DNA from: Dyadobacter sp. 50-39
GTDB lineage: Bacteria; Bacteroidota; Bacteroidia; Cytophagales; Spirosomataceae
Assembly: GCA_001898145.1 (NCBI GenBank)
Contig: MKSR01000036.1
Location: 248,001 to 312,000, forward strand
Direction of reading: 5' to 3'
Length of the DNA: 64,000 nt
A program made the translations under genes and the position numbers. Positions within the stretch are counted from its first letter, which is position 1. Every line of letters starts with the position of its first letter. This document shows, piece by piece, positions 19,763 through 28,643 of the stretch. The notes beneath the pieces are model-generated. The model saw only the letters and a list, made by a program, of their open reading frames with translations, was not told the origin of the DNA and ran no database searches.

Positions 19763-20830
19763 ATGGCACAAGCAACAACAGATAAAGACAACAAACTAAA
19801 AGCGTTACAGACCACGCTCGAAAAGCTTGACAAGGCTTATGGAAAAGGTACTGTGATGCGTCTGAGCGACACCAAAGTATTAGATATTCCGGTGATTTCA
19901 ACCGGCTCTCTGGGACTTGACCTGGCCCTTGGCGTGGGCGGCGTTCCGCGTGGCCGGATCGTGGAAATCTACGGACCTGAATCATCGGGAAAGACCACCT
20001 TGTCGATGCACTGCATTGCCGAGGCCCAAAAAAAAGGCGGCCTGGCCGCTTTCATTGATGCCGAGCACGCCTTTGACCGCAGCTATGCCGAAAAGCTGGG
20101 CATCGACACGAGCAACCTGTTGATTTCACAGCCCGACAGCGGTGAGCAGGCGCTCGAAATCGCAGAACACCTGATCAGCTCGGGAGCGGTTGACATTATC
20201 GTGATCGACTCGGTAGCTGCATTGGTGCCACGCGCTGAGCTGGAAGGAGAGATGGGCGATAGCAAAATGGGTTTACAGGCCCGTTTGATGTCGCAGGCGC
20301 TTCGTAAGCTGACCGGGGTAATCAACAAAACCGGCTGCTGCTGTATCTTCATCAACCAGCTTCGCGAGAAGATAGGGGTGATGTTTGGTAACCCTGAAAC
20401 GACCACAGGCGGTAATGCCTTGAAATACTACGCATCAGTGCGCCTGGACATTCGCCGCGTCGGTCAGATCAAAGAAAGCGCTGACGCGATCCTGGGTAAC
20501 CGGACGCGCGTGAAAGTGGTTAAAAACAAGGTTGCACCTCCATTCAAAGTGGTAGAATTCGATATCATGTACGGCGAGGGGATTTCCAAAGTAGGGGAGA
20601 TCATTGACCTGGCTGTGGAGCTGGATATCGTCAAAAAATCAGGCTCATGGTTCAGCTATGAAGGTAACCGCCTGGGCCAAGGCCGTGATGCGGTCAAGGC
20701 GCTGATCAAAGACAACCCCGAGCTGATGGAAGAGCTGGAAGGTAAAATCCGCGGACAGGTAAACACTGATCCGGATTCATTGATCGACACCAGCGAACCT
20801 AATGTGGCCGACGAGGGTTCTCCCGAATAA
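19763..20830 (+). CDS. recA: Recombinase RecA
   Basis: This is full-length RecA (355 aa). Walker A is GPESSGKTT, the catalytic Glu lies in IDAEHAF, Walker B is [10 protein letters not shown], loop L1 is [10 protein letters not shown] and loop L2 runs [22 protein letters not shown]. The C-terminus is acidic as usual. RecA forms filaments on single-stranded DNA, catalyses strand exchange and triggers the SOS response where LexA exists. I see no LexA-type operator and no recX beside it. The gene is monocistronic: a strong terminator lies 14 bases downstream. Confidence 0.98.
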   Translation: MAQATTDKDNKLKALQTTLEKLDKAYGKGTVMRLSDTKVLDIPVISTGSLGLDLALGVGGVPRGRIVEIYGPESSGKTTLSMHCIAEAQKKGGLAAFIDAEHAFDRSYAEKLGIDTSNLLISQPDSGEQALEIAEHLISSGAVDIIVIDSVAALVPRAELEGEMGDSKMGLQARLMSQALRKLTGVINKTGCCCIFINQLREKIGVMFGNPETTTGGNALKYYASVRLDIRRVGQIKESADAILGNRTRVKVVKNKVAPPFKVVEFDIMYGEGISKVGEIIDLAVELDIVKKSGSWFSYEGNRLGQGRDAVKALIKDNPELMEELEGKIRGQVNTDPDSLIDTSEPNVADEGSPE

Positions 20831-20844
20831 GCATTTGAAGGAAA

Positions 20845-20900
20845 GCATAAAAAAGTAGTGCCCTGCTATCTGGTTTAGCAGGGCACTACTTTTTTTATGC
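20845..20900. terminator. Strong intrinsic terminator after recA
   Basis: A near-perfect inverted repeat has a 24-base left arm (20845-20868, A-run then AGTAGTGCCCTGCTA), a loop of TCTGGTT and a 25-base right arm (20876-20900, ending in seven T then ATGC). The T-run makes it a terminator for recA. The A-run on the left arm makes it act equally on the convergent minus-strand transcript of the ATPase gene at 20934. Confidence 0.9.
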
Positions 20901-20933
20901 AAACTATCTGATCGATCCGACCGGTTATCAACC

Positions 20934-22472
20934 TTAAAAAGGTTTGCGGTCGTCGTCATCGTCTTGGTCAAAGTCATAATCGTCTTCGCCCGGGCCAGAG
21001 AACATGCTGCTGACCAAATCCTGGAACTTCATGCCCTGATCCAGGTTCTGCTTACCCACCAGAGAGAATTCTGCCATGCCGTGCAATGCGAATTCCATCA
21101 TGAATAGCTTTTCCTGGGCATCGCTGTAAGCTGATAGCATATCCACAAAATCATCCAGGCCGTCGATGGTTTTCAAACGGGCGATGTACTCGCGGTCGGT
21201 CATCTCGGCAGGCAATTCCATTTCGTTGCCTGCGCTAAACCACTCCACTACCTTCGCGTAAGGATTGATCTTGCTCTTCTTGCTTTTTTCCGGGTCGGGA
21301 AAGAAATTCAAAAACTGCGTGCGGATCGCCTTGCCAATCAGGTTTTGCGCCACAATCACCGGGCCTTCTACCTCACCTTCATAAACCAGCTCTACTTTCC
21401 CGCAGATCGCCGAAACAACCCCGTAAAGGTCTGAAATCCGCACGTATGTCGAGCTTTCACCATTGATCAGCGCCCGGCGCTCGGCTGTGCTTAAAAGGCT
21501 TTCATAGGCCGAAATCGTAAGGCGGGCCGAAACACCGCTTTTGCTATCGACATATTCGCTTTCGCGGGCTTCGAATGCAATCTGCTCGATCAGCGTCTTT
21601 ACCAGCTCGTTGACACGCACCAGCTGCTTCTGCTCGGGCTTGACAACCGCTTCTTGTTCGGTGATACGCTTGCCGGTTTCGATCGTTTTGGGGTAATGCG
21701 TTACGATCTGGCTTTCGATCCGGTCTTTCAGGGGCGTTACAATGCTTCCGCGGTTGGTATAATCCTCGGGATTGGCCGTAAACACAAACTGGATATCGAG
21801 CGGCAACCGAAGTTTAAAGCCACGGATTTGAATATCGCCTTCCTGCAAAATGTTGAACAATGCGACCTGGATACGCGCTTGCAGATCCGGCAGCTCATTG
21901 ATCACAAAAATGCCGCGGTGCGAGCGTGGGATCAGCCCGAAATGGATCACGCGCTCATCCGAGTAAGGCAGCTTCAAGGTCGCCGCTTTAATAGGGTCCA
22001 CATCACCGATCAGATCGGCCACCGAAACATCGGGTGTGGCCAGTTTTTCGGTATAGCGCTCATCGCGATGCAGCCAGGCGATCTCAGTCTGCTCGCCCTG
22101 ATCTGCGAGCACATCCTTGGCATATCGCGACAACGGCGCCAGCGGATCATCATGCAACTCTGAATTTTTCACGTAAGGAATGTATTCGTCCAGCAGGTTT
22201 ACCATCATACGCGCAATGCGCGTTTTAGCCTGCCCGCGAAGACCCAGGAAATTGATGTTATGCATCGAAAGGATGGCCCGTTCCACATCGGGAATGACCG
22301 TTTCTTCATAACCCCAAATTCCGGGGAATACATTCTGTTTGCTTGTGATTTTTTCAATCAGGTTGTCTCTGAGCTCCTGCTTGATAGAACGCGACTGATA
22401 ACCTGCTTTTTTTAGTTCTCCGAGCGTTCGGATTCCCAGTAGTTCTGTGCTTGTAAGCTTTGAGTATGTCAT
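20934..22472 (-). CDS. MoxR/Mg-chelatase-type AAA ATPase
   Basis: This 512-residue protein has a Walker A of the MoxR kind, GLRGQAKT (residues 77-84). Sensor-type segments follow (FVFTANPEDYTNRGS and PLKDRIES). The Walker B region reads FVINELPDL (about 189-197), with Asn where most relatives have Asp. An acidic tail (DDYDFDQDDDDDRKPF) closes the protein. Annotated relatives are called magnesium chelatase subunit I, but no chelatase or von Willebrand partner is adjacent. It starts 11 bases after rny, so it is the last gene of the pheT-zapA-rny run. Its cellular role is not established; a chaperone-like remodelling ATPase is the best guess. Confidence 0.8.
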   Translation of the reverse strand: MTYSKLTSTELLGIRTLGELKKAGYQSRSIKQELRDNLIEKITSKQNVFPGIWGYEETVIPDVERAILSMHNINFLGLRGQAKTRIARMMVNLLDEYIPYVKNSELHDDPLAPLSRYAKDVLADQGEQTEIAWLHRDERYTEKLATPDVSVADLIGDVDPIKAATLKLPYSDERVIHFGLIPRSHRGIFVINELPDLQARIQVALFNILQEGDIQIRGFKLRLPLDIQFVFTANPEDYTNRGSIVTPLKDRIESQIVTHYPKTIETGKRITEQEAVVKPEQKQLVRVNELVKTLIEQIAFEARESEYVDSKSGVSARLTISAYESLLSTAERRALINGESSTYVRISDLYGVVSAICGKVELVYEGEVEGPVIVAQNLIGKAIRTQFLNFFPDPEKSKKSKINPYAKVVEWFSAGNEMELPAEMTDREYIARLKTIDGLDDFVDMLSAYSDAQEKLFMMEFALHGMAEFSLVGKQNLDQGMKFQDLVSSMFSGPGEDDYDFDQDDDDDRKPF

Positions 22473-22483
22473 GAAATATTCGA

Positions 22484-24055
22484 TTAACGCGCGTATGCCA
22501 CCGACCGCATTTCACGGATCACCGTGATCTTGATCTGGCCGGGGTACTGCATTTCTTTTTCAATTTTTTGGGAAATATCAAACGAGAGCAAACCTGCTTT
22601 TTCGTCTGACACATTGTCGGCGTCGATGATCACGCGCAGCTCGCGGCCGGCCTGGATCGCGTAGCATTTCTCTACGCCGTCAAATGAGAGCGCCAGGTTT
22701 TCAAGATCCCGAAGGCGCTGGATGTAAGATTCCATCATCTCGCGGCGTGCACCTGGACGAGAGCCTGAGATCGCATCACAAACCTGGATGACCGGCGAAA
22801 GGATCGAAGTCATCTCGATCTCATCGTGGTGCGCTCCGATGGCGTTGCATACCTCTGGATTTTCTTTGTATTTCTTGGCAAGCTCCATGCCCAGGATCGC
22901 GTGCGGAAGATCCGATTCTTCCGGCCACACTTTACCGATATCATGCAGCAGCCCTGCGCGTTTGGCCAGTTTGGTATTCAAGCCCAGCTCTGCGGCCATG
23001 GTCGCACATAGTTTGGCCACTTCGCGGGAGTGCTGCAACAGGTTTTGTCCGTAAGAGGAGCGGAAGCGCATCCGCCCGATCATTTTGACCAGCTCCGGGT
23101 GCAGGCCGTGGATACCCATGTCGATCACAGTCCGCTCACCGATTTCGACAATCTCGTCTTCGATGTTTTTGCGGGTTTTAGCGACCACTTCTTCGATACG
23201 GGCCGGGTGAATACGCCCGTCCTGAACCAGCCGGTGCAGCGACAAGCGGGCGATTTCCCTTCTTACAGGGTCAAAACCGGAGATAACGATGGCCTCTGGG
23301 GTGTCGTCGACGATGATCTCAACGCCGGTGGCCGCTTCCAGGGCGCGGATATTACGTCCCTCCCGGCCGATGATTTTCCCTTTGATATCATCGTTTTCAA
23401 TGTTGAATACCGACACGCAGTTTTCGATTGCATGCTCTGCGGCTGTGCGCTGGATGGTTTCGATGACAATCTTTTTGGCCTCTTTGGTCGCAGTAAGACG
23501 CGCTTCTTCCATCGCGCTTTTGATGTAGGATCCCGCCCGGGTTTCGGCTTCGGCTTTCAGGGCGTCTACCAACTGCTCGCGCGCCTGCTCGGCAGTCAGG
23601 TTCGCTATTTTTTCAAGCTGTGCAACCTGCTGCTGCAACGATTTTTCGGCCTCTTCGCGGCGTTTTGTCGCGGTTTCAAGCTGCTGGTTGAGGTTGTTTT
23701 TCAGATTATCCAGCTCATTTTCCTTGCGCTTGGTCTGCTCCATGCTCTGGTTCAGGGTCTGCTCGCGCTGTTTGAGCTTTTGCTCGTTGCTTTGCAGGAT
23801 GCTGCGTTTTTTATTGGCGTCTTCTTCGAATTCGGATTTCAGCCTCAGGTATTTTTCTTTCGCTTCCAGGATGCGGTCTTTCTTGATGTTTTCGGCCGCT
23901 ACTTCTGCATTCCGGAGAATTTCAGCTGCACGTTCCTGGGCCTCTTTTTCTTTTGCGTCGAATGAGCGCTGAAAAATGTACTTACCTGCGAAAATACCCA
24001 CCCCCACGGCGATGATATCGGACAGGATGACGATGAAGAACAAAGAATTTGACAT
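22484..24055 (-). CDS. rny: Ribonuclease Y
   Basis: The order of parts is diagnostic. An N-terminal membrane helix (about residues 5-27) is followed by a long Glu/Lys-rich coiled coil (about 30-170). A KH domain with [15 protein letters not shown] lies near 230, and an HD domain with [12 protein letters not shown] lies near 365. Length is 523 aa, as expected. RNase Y is the membrane-tethered endonuclease that starts mRNA decay in many bacteria lacking RNase E function. A TACCTTTG element lies about 100 bases upstream and may give it a promoter separate from zapA. Confidence 0.96.
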   Translation of the reverse strand: MSNSLFFIVILSDIIAVGVGIFAGKYIFQRSFDAKEKEAQERAAEILRNAEVAAENIKKDRILEAKEKYLRLKSEFEEDANKKRSILQSNEQKLKQREQTLNQSMEQTKRKENELDNLKNNLNQQLETATKRREEAEKSLQQQVAQLEKIANLTAEQAREQLVDALKAEAETRAGSYIKSAMEEARLTATKEAKKIVIETIQRTAAEHAIENCVSVFNIENDDIKGKIIGREGRNIRALEAATGVEIIVDDTPEAIVISGFDPVRREIARLSLHRLVQDGRIHPARIEEVVAKTRKNIEDEIVEIGERTVIDMGIHGLHPELVKMIGRMRFRSSYGQNLLQHSREVAKLCATMAAELGLNTKLAKRAGLLHDIGKVWPEESDLPHAILGMELAKKYKENPEVCNAIGAHHDEIEMTSILSPVIQVCDAISGSRPGARREMMESYIQRLRDLENLALSFDGVEKCYAIQAGRELRVIIDADNVSDEKAGLLSFDISQKIEKEMQYPGQIKITVIREMRSVAYAR

Positions 24056-24155
24056 TTCAATAATGGTTATATATAGTTGGTTTTACCGACTACACCCGCG
24101 TTGAAATGCCGAAAGTGGAAGAAATTGAAAGAATATTTTGCAGATACTGTAAAAT

Positions 24156-24163
24156 CAAAGGTA
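24156..24163 (-). promoter_or_regulatory. Candidate -7 element of rny (TACCTTTG)
   Basis: Exact TAnnTTTG on the minus strand in the 118-base gap between zapA and rny. It implies a leader of about 95 bases before the rny ATG. The gap shows no convincing stem-loop. Confidence 0.35.
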
Positions 24164-24173
24164 GGTATGGGTG

Positions 24174-24485
24174 TCAGCTTTCGATAGCACTGGCGATGGT
24201 TTCGTCCAGTTTTTCCACTCTGCTCTTAAAAGCCGCTACCAGGTCGTCCATTTCTTCCTGGTTCCGTTGTAATGCCACCAGGCATTCAATAGAGGTCAAT
24301 GCAATGGCCTCAATATCACCGTATACTTTTCCTTTTAATTTATGCTGTTGCACACGCTGCATGAACACCTCATACCCATCCCTGTAGAATTTCTCCTGAT
24401 CCGCCGGAACGCTCAGTTTGAAACCTCTGTCCAGCAGTTTTATAAAGACAGAAACGTCTGGATTGGGTATGCTATTTTTTTTCAT
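24174..24485 (-). CDS. zapA: Cell division protein ZapA
   Basis: This 103-residue protein has the ZapA layout. An N-terminal globular part (VSVFIKLLDRGFKLSVPADQEKF) contacts FtsZ, and a helical C-terminal half (LVALQRNQEEMDDLVAAFKSRVEKLDE) forms a coiled coil. ZapA cross-links FtsZ protofilaments at the division ring. Its ATG overlaps the stop of the upstream coiled-coil gene by 4 bases (ATGA), so the two proteins are made together. Confidence 0.85.
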   Translation of the reverse strand: MKKNSIPNPDVSVFIKLLDRGFKLSVPADQEKFYRDGYEVFMQRVQQHKLKGKVYGDIEAIALTSIECLVALQRNQEEMDDLVAAFKSRVEKLDETIASAIES

Positions 24486-24826
24486 AAGGTATCTTCAAGC
24501 AATTCGATGCACTTATCGATCTCCTGGATATATCTTTCAACTGATTCTTTCAGCTCGGCAATTGCGCCTGTTGGTGTCAGTTTACTAGTGACAAGTTTAG
24601 CGAAACTTTTAGACTTATTAAAGTCTTTTTCTAAAGAGGTGTATTTTTTCCGTATTTCTTTCGATTCTTCCGTGAGCCTGGCGTTGGCCGCCCTGAGCTC
24701 GGCATTTTCACGCTGGAGCTCTGAGATCGACCAGGTTAGTTTCTCCTTATGATTGATCAGAATTTCGAGTTTTTTCTCGACGTCGGACAGTTTGTGTTCG
24801 ATAATGCGTTCAGTGGTCCTCTCCAT
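24482..24826 (-). CDS. Small coiled-coil protein coupled to zapA
   Basis: Nearly the whole product (about 114 residues from the ATG at 24826; a TTG at 24835 would add three) is one charged helix with heptad pattern (EKKLEILINHKEKLTWSISELQRENAELRAANARL). A second helical segment ends IDKCIELLEDTL. There is no signal peptide or enzymatic motif. Translation is coupled to zapA through a 4-base overlap. A division-ring accessory role like ZapB is a reasonable inference from the partner and fold, not from detectable homology. Confidence 0.7.
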   Translation of the reverse strand: MERTTERIIEHKLSDVEKKLEILINHKEKLTWSISELQRENAELRAANARLTEESKEIRKKYTSLEKDFNKSKSFAKLVTSKLTPTGAIAELKESVERYIQEIDKCIELLEDTL

Positions 24827-24865
24827 TTTCCTCAACTGAAAAAATCCGACAATGAAAACTGTGGT

Positions 24866-27295
24866 TTATTTTCTGATCACCGCTTCAAATTCCCTCTCAT
24901 AGGTTGCAATCAGGCGTTGCATGGTTTTGTCGATCACCTTATCGGTAAGCGTCTGCTGCTCGTCCTGCAAAATAAAGCTGATCGAATATGACTTTTTGCC
25001 TTCCAGGTTGGCGCCCTCATAGACGTCAAAGACATTGACCGCTCTGAGCAGGTTGCGCTCAGTCTTGTAGGCAGCCTGTCGCAGCTGCTCAAAGCTGACT
25101 TGCTTGTTTAGCACAACAGAAAGATCACGGCGCACCTCAGGGAACTTAGGCACTTCCGCATATTCTACCGCCGCGTTGTACTGGCCAAGCAGGTAATCCC
25201 AATCAAAATCAGCATAATAAACCGGCGCTTTGATGTCCATCTTTTTGGCCAGGGCCGCATCAAGCAGTCCAAAAGAGACCACCGGCTTTTTATTGGCCAG
25301 CAGCGTCAAGCCGCTTTTGAAAACGCCGCCATCAGCCGGCTGCTTTTGAACATCACGGATTTTCATCGCGCTCAAAACCTGGGTGACCAAAGCGGCCAGG
25401 TCGTGGAAAACGACTTCACGCGACTTTTCAAACCAGCTTTCCTGGCGGATATTGCCGGTCAGAAACACAGAAAGGCGCTCTTTCTCGATGTATTTTTCGT
25501 CTGCTTGATGGTAGGCTTTTCCGAATTCAAATACTTTCAGATCCTTTTGGCGGCGGTTGCTGTTGTGGGCAATCACTTCAAGGCCAGAGAACAGCAGCGT
25601 CTGGCGCATCACCGACAGGTCTTCGCTGAGGTAATTAAGAATCTTGACAGGCTTGCCCGGCAGGCTTTCGCTTAACATGCTCTGGTATTCAGGCTTGGTC
25701 AGAGAGTTGTTGATCATCTCGTTGAAACCATTGCCGACCAGAAGCTCTGCCACGCGCAGTTTTAGCTTTTCCGGGTCGTTGACCGGAAAATCCGAGAGGT
25801 AGTCCGAGCTCAATGCATCCGAGAGCTCGACCTGACCAAAACCGTAAATGCGCAGAATTTCTTCGATCACATCAGCCTGGCGCTGCACGTCGACGCGGTA
25901 TGGAGGCACGATGGCTGTGAAACCAGTCTCGGTTTCATCCGTAACGCGGATGTCAAGCGATTCGAGAATTCCCTTGATCAGCTCTTTTTCCAGGGACTTG
26001 CCAATCAGCCGGTCGATGTTTTTGTATTTCATGCTTACCTTGAAATCCGCGATAGGCTCAGGGTAAATATCGGTAACCTGGCTGGAAACGCTTCCACCGG
26101 CAATTTCCTGGATCAGCAATGCGGCCCTTTTCAAAGCGAAAAGCGGCATATTCGGGTCGGTGCCCCGCTCGAAACGGAACGAAGAATCGGTTTTCAGCGC
26201 GAAGCGCTGCGCGGTCCTGCGCACCCAGACAGGGGAGAAGTAGGCCGATTCAAGGAAAATAGAGGTAGTCGCCTGGGTCACACCGGAAGTGAGCCCGCCG
26301 AAAACCCCGGCAATGCACATCGGCTCGGGGTTGCCGTCGGCGCCTTCGCTGCAAATCATCAGGTCGCCGGCCGAAATTTTGCGCTCCACACCGTCCAAGG
26401 TGACAAATGGGGTGTTTTCAGCCACGGTAGTGACAATCACTTTTTTGCCCGAAATCTGGTCTGCATCAAATGCATGCATGGGCTGGCCCAGCTCATGGCA
26501 AACGTAATTGGTAATGTCGACGATGTTATTGATCGCCCGGATGCCGATCGTGTGCAGGCGCTGTTTGAGCCATTCTGGCGATTCGGCCACGGTAATGCCC
26601 GAAATCGTCAGGCCCGTATAGCGCGGGCAAGCCTGGGTATTGCGTACTTCTACCGGGATCGGCAGATTTGGGTTGTCTACTTTAAATGCATTGATTGCGG
26701 GCAATGTGATCTGGCGCTTTAACACCGCTTTCAGATCGCGCGCCACGCCATAATGCGAGGCGGCGTCCGCGCGGTTAGGCGTCAGGCCGATCTCGATCAG
26801 GTAGTCTGAGGAGATACCGAAATACTCGGCGGCCGGTGTGCCGTTAGGCAAGTCGGTGTCAAGTACCAAAATACCGTCGTGGGAAGTTCCGCTGCCCAGC
26901 TCATCCTCGGCGCAGATCATTCCTTCTGAAAGCGCTCCGCGGATTTTGGATTTTTTCAAAACCAGCGGCTGTTCGCTGCCGGTGGGATATAATGTTGCCC
27001 CGACGGTGGCTACGATCACTTTCTGGCCGGCAGCTACGTTTGGCGCGCCGCAGACGATCGAAAGCGGCGCTTGTCCGCCTACGTCCACAGTGGTCAGGCT
27101 CAAACGGTCGGCCTCGGGGTGTTTCTCGCAGGTGAGCACCTGTCCGATCACTACGCCCTGCAAGCCGCCTTTTATCGATTCGATCTCTTCAATACCTTCG
27201 ACTTCCAGCCCGGTGCCGGTCAGCAGCCGGTCGATTTGCTCGGGTGTTTCAGTTATTTCAATTAAATCTTTAAGCCACTTATAAGAGATCTTCAT
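24866..27295 (-). CDS. pheT: Phenylalanyl-tRNA synthetase beta subunit
   Basis: This 809-residue protein has the complete PheT architecture. It has an N-terminal tRNA-binding EMAP-like domain (GVVIGQVLTCEKHPEADRL), B3/B4 editing domains (NNIVDITNYV and HAFDADQI), and a B5 domain. A catalytic-like core follows (PEYQSMLSESLPGKPVKILNYLSEDLSVMRQTL in parts), and a C-terminal anticodon-binding FDX-ACB domain contains FPEVRRDLSVVL. With PheS it charges tRNA-Phe; pheS is not adjacent. It leads a minus-strand run continuing to the coiled-coil gene 39 bases downstream. Confidence 0.97.
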   Translation of the reverse strand: MKISYKWLKDLIEITETPEQIDRLLTGTGLEVEGIEEIESIKGGLQGVVIGQVLTCEKHPEADRLSLTTVDVGGQAPLSIVCGAPNVAAGQKVIVATVGATLYPTGSEQPLVLKKSKIRGALSEGMICAEDELGSGTSHDGILVLDTDLPNGTPAAEYFGISSDYLIEIGLTPNRADAASHYGVARDLKAVLKRQITLPAINAFKVDNPNLPIPVEVRNTQACPRYTGLTISGITVAESPEWLKQRLHTIGIRAINNIVDITNYVCHELGQPMHAFDADQISGKKVIVTTVAENTPFVTLDGVERKISAGDLMICSEGADGNPEPMCIAGVFGGLTSGVTQATTSIFLESAYFSPVWVRRTAQRFALKTDSSFRFERGTDPNMPLFALKRAALLIQEIAGGSVSSQVTDIYPEPIADFKVSMKYKNIDRLIGKSLEKELIKGILESLDIRVTDETETGFTAIVPPYRVDVQRQADVIEEILRIYGFGQVELSDALSSDYLSDFPVNDPEKLKLRVAELLVGNGFNEMINNSLTKPEYQSMLSESLPGKPVKILNYLSEDLSVMRQTLLFSGLEVIAHNSNRRQKDLKVFEFGKAYHQADEKYIEKERLSVFLTGNIRQESWFEKSREVVFHDLAALVTQVLSAMKIRDVQKQPADGGVFKSGLTLLANKKPVVSFGLLDAALAKKMDIKAPVYYADFDWDYLLGQYNAAVEYAEVPKFPEVRRDLSVVLNKQVSFEQLRQAAYKTERNLLRAVNVFDVYEGANLEGKKSYSISFILQDEQQTLTDKVIDKTMQRLIATYEREFEAVIRK

Positions 27296-27349
27296 CTAGA
27301 ATACTTTAATAACAATAAAAATTCAGGCCCGGAAAATGCGGCCTGTTTG

Positions 27350-27357
27350 CAAAATTA
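27350..27357 (-). promoter_or_regulatory. Candidate -7 element of pheT (TAATTTTG)
   Basis: Exact TAnnTTTG match about 55 bases before the pheT ATG on the minus strand. The leader between them contains a short GC stem (AGGCC...GGCCT, about 27326-27345) followed by an AT-rich stretch, possibly a minor regulatory stem. No -33 element is clear. Confidence 0.4.
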
Positions 27358-27416
27358 ATGATTTAGTTCGAACAGCATTCGGCCACAAGGCGCCTGCCCC
27401 GTGTTTTTTATCGCTG

Positions 27417-28070
27417 CTACGGCTGATGGGTCGCCTCTTCGGTCACTTCGCCGGCGTGGATGGCTACTGTCAGCGTGTTTTCAGCCGGCGGCACCGGGCA
27501 TGCGTAGCTTTCCTGGTAGGCACAGTAGGGATTATACGCCTTGTTGAAATCCAGCACGATGGTATTGTTTTTGATCTGATCGGCCGGATAATCCAGGTAG
27601 CGGCCGCCGCCATAGGTCTGCTTCCCGCTGGTCGCATCGCGGAACAGGACCGAAATGGTCCCCTCGTTTTTTAAGAGCAGTAGTTTTTGCGGCTGACCTT
27701 CCAGGCTGAAATTGGCATAGCCTAGTTTTTCATATTTTTCGGATGTACCGTCAGTATATTTAACGGTAACCGCCTTATCGTCCTGCATGTAAGGGGAAAT
27801 GTTGGCCTTCACCCGAAAGGTCAGGCTGGGCTCAAAATAATGCAGGCCATGGAATGCTTCCTTGTCCTTGATCGGCGAATCATCTCCGGATTTGAACTGC
27901 TCGTCTTTGGCGGCGCGCTCTTCCAGGATCTTGGCCTTGTAGGCTGCCGGGTTGGCCGCCAGCGCGTCATCGGAGCTGTTTGCCCCGCCCATATTTTCAA
28001 TGATGAAGTAAGCAAGGATCGCGATGAGCATGGCGATCGTGCTGTAACGGATCACTTTATTTTTGAACAT
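27417..28070 (-). CDS. DUF1684 domain protein, membrane-anchored
   Basis: I place the start at the ATG at 28070 (MFKNKVIRYSTIAML) because a longer reading frame from 28181 would run through the candidate promoter at 28098. The N-terminal helix (about residues 8-25) is a membrane anchor or signal. The DUF1684 signature follows: FHGLHYFEPSLTFRV near 75, GGGRYLDYP near 150, and LDFNKAYNPYCAYQESYACPVPPAEN near 175-200 with its conserved Cys and Pro residues. The family's function is unknown. Confidence 0.85.
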   Translation of the reverse strand: MFKNKVIRYSTIAMLIAILAYFIIENMGGANSSDDALAANPAAYKAKILEERAAKDEQFKSGDDSPIKDKEAFHGLHYFEPSLTFRVKANISPYMQDDKAVTVKYTDGTSEKYEKLGYANFSLEGQPQKLLLLKNEGTISVLFRDATSGKQTYGGGRYLDYPADQIKNNTIVLDFNKAYNPYCAYQESYACPVPPAENTLTVAIHAGEVTEEATHQP

Positions 28071-28097
28071 AAGAAGGATAATTGCGTAATCGGACTG

Positions 28098-28105
28098 CAA
28101 ACTTA
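28098..28105 (-). promoter_or_regulatory. Candidate -7 element of the DUF1684 gene (TAAGTTTG)
   Basis: Exact TAnnTTTG match, 27 bases before the ATG at 28070 on the minus strand. It argues against any upstream start codon for that gene. Confidence 0.45.
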
Positions 28106-28185
28106 CACCCGAATGGGCGCTTTGAAAAAGTATGAGGGGTTTATTTACTTTTTTGGAATAATTTTGAAACTTCGCGCCCACCGGG

Positions 28186-28218
28186 TTTGCGATCTTGGTT
28201 GAAATATATCTAAATTGA
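28186..28218 (+). promoter_or_regulatory. Candidate promoter of the response regulator gene
   Basis: TTTG at 28186-28189 and TAAATTGA at 28211-28218 are 21 bases apart. The -7 box has one or two mismatches to TAnnTTTG. It lies about 40 bases before the ATG at 28258. Confidence 0.3.
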
Positions 28219-28257
28219 CCTGGGAAAAAACTTTAAACTCAATACCTGCCCCATTGT

Positions 28258-28635
28258 ATGTCATACACAAAACGAGTACTCATTGCCGAAGACAGTTCAG
28301 TTATTCAAAACCTGGCAAGGAAGATTCTGGAATTTCAGCATTATGAAATTACTTCCGTGAAAAACGGCGAGCAAGTGCTGCAATTGCTTGAAAAAGAAGA
28401 TTTTCATATCATTCTTTTGGATATCAATATGCCTGTGATGGATGGAATGGAGTGTGCAAGAAGCATCCGCAAATTGCCTGACGAGAAAAAGGCCAAAACC
28501 CCGATCGTAGCAATCACGGGCAATGCCAAAAATTATTCAGAAGAAGATTTCAAACAAGCAGGATTTGATGATGCGCTGATGAAGCCCCTGAATTTCGACC
28601 GCCTGGTTGAAGTGGTGGCGCATCTGACCGAATAA
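28258..28635 (+). CDS. Single-domain CheY-like response regulator
   Basis: The receiver domain is complete and stands alone (125 aa). The acidic pair is in IAEDSS (Glu11, Asp12), the phosphoacceptor Asp55 is in LLLDINMPVMDG, the Thr is in VAITGNA, and the Lys is in LMKPLN. There is no output domain, so it acts through protein contacts or as a phosphate shuttle. No kinase is adjacent. The metallo-beta-lactamase gene starts 9 bases downstream, so they share a transcript. Confidence 0.92.
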   Translation: MSYTKRVLIAEDSSVIQNLARKILEFQHYEITSVKNGEQVLQLLEKEDFHIILLDINMPVMDGMECARSIRKLPDEKKAKTPIVAITGNAKNYSEEDFKQAGFDDALMKPLNFDRLVEVVAHLTE

Positions 28636-28643
28636 AAAGCCTG

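Noticed and set aside
23030-23965. 311-codon plus-strand frame opposite rny
   Set aside because: It mirrors the coiled-coil and KH parts of rny and consists of Phe/Leu/Val-rich shadow sequence.
24056-24173. 6S RNA next to zapA
   Set aside because: The gap of 118 bases is too short for a 6S RNA and shows no long central-bulge hairpin.
27296-27345. T-box-like regulator upstream of pheT
   Set aside because: Only a 5-bp stem and an AT stretch are present; no T-box sequence or specifier loop is visible.
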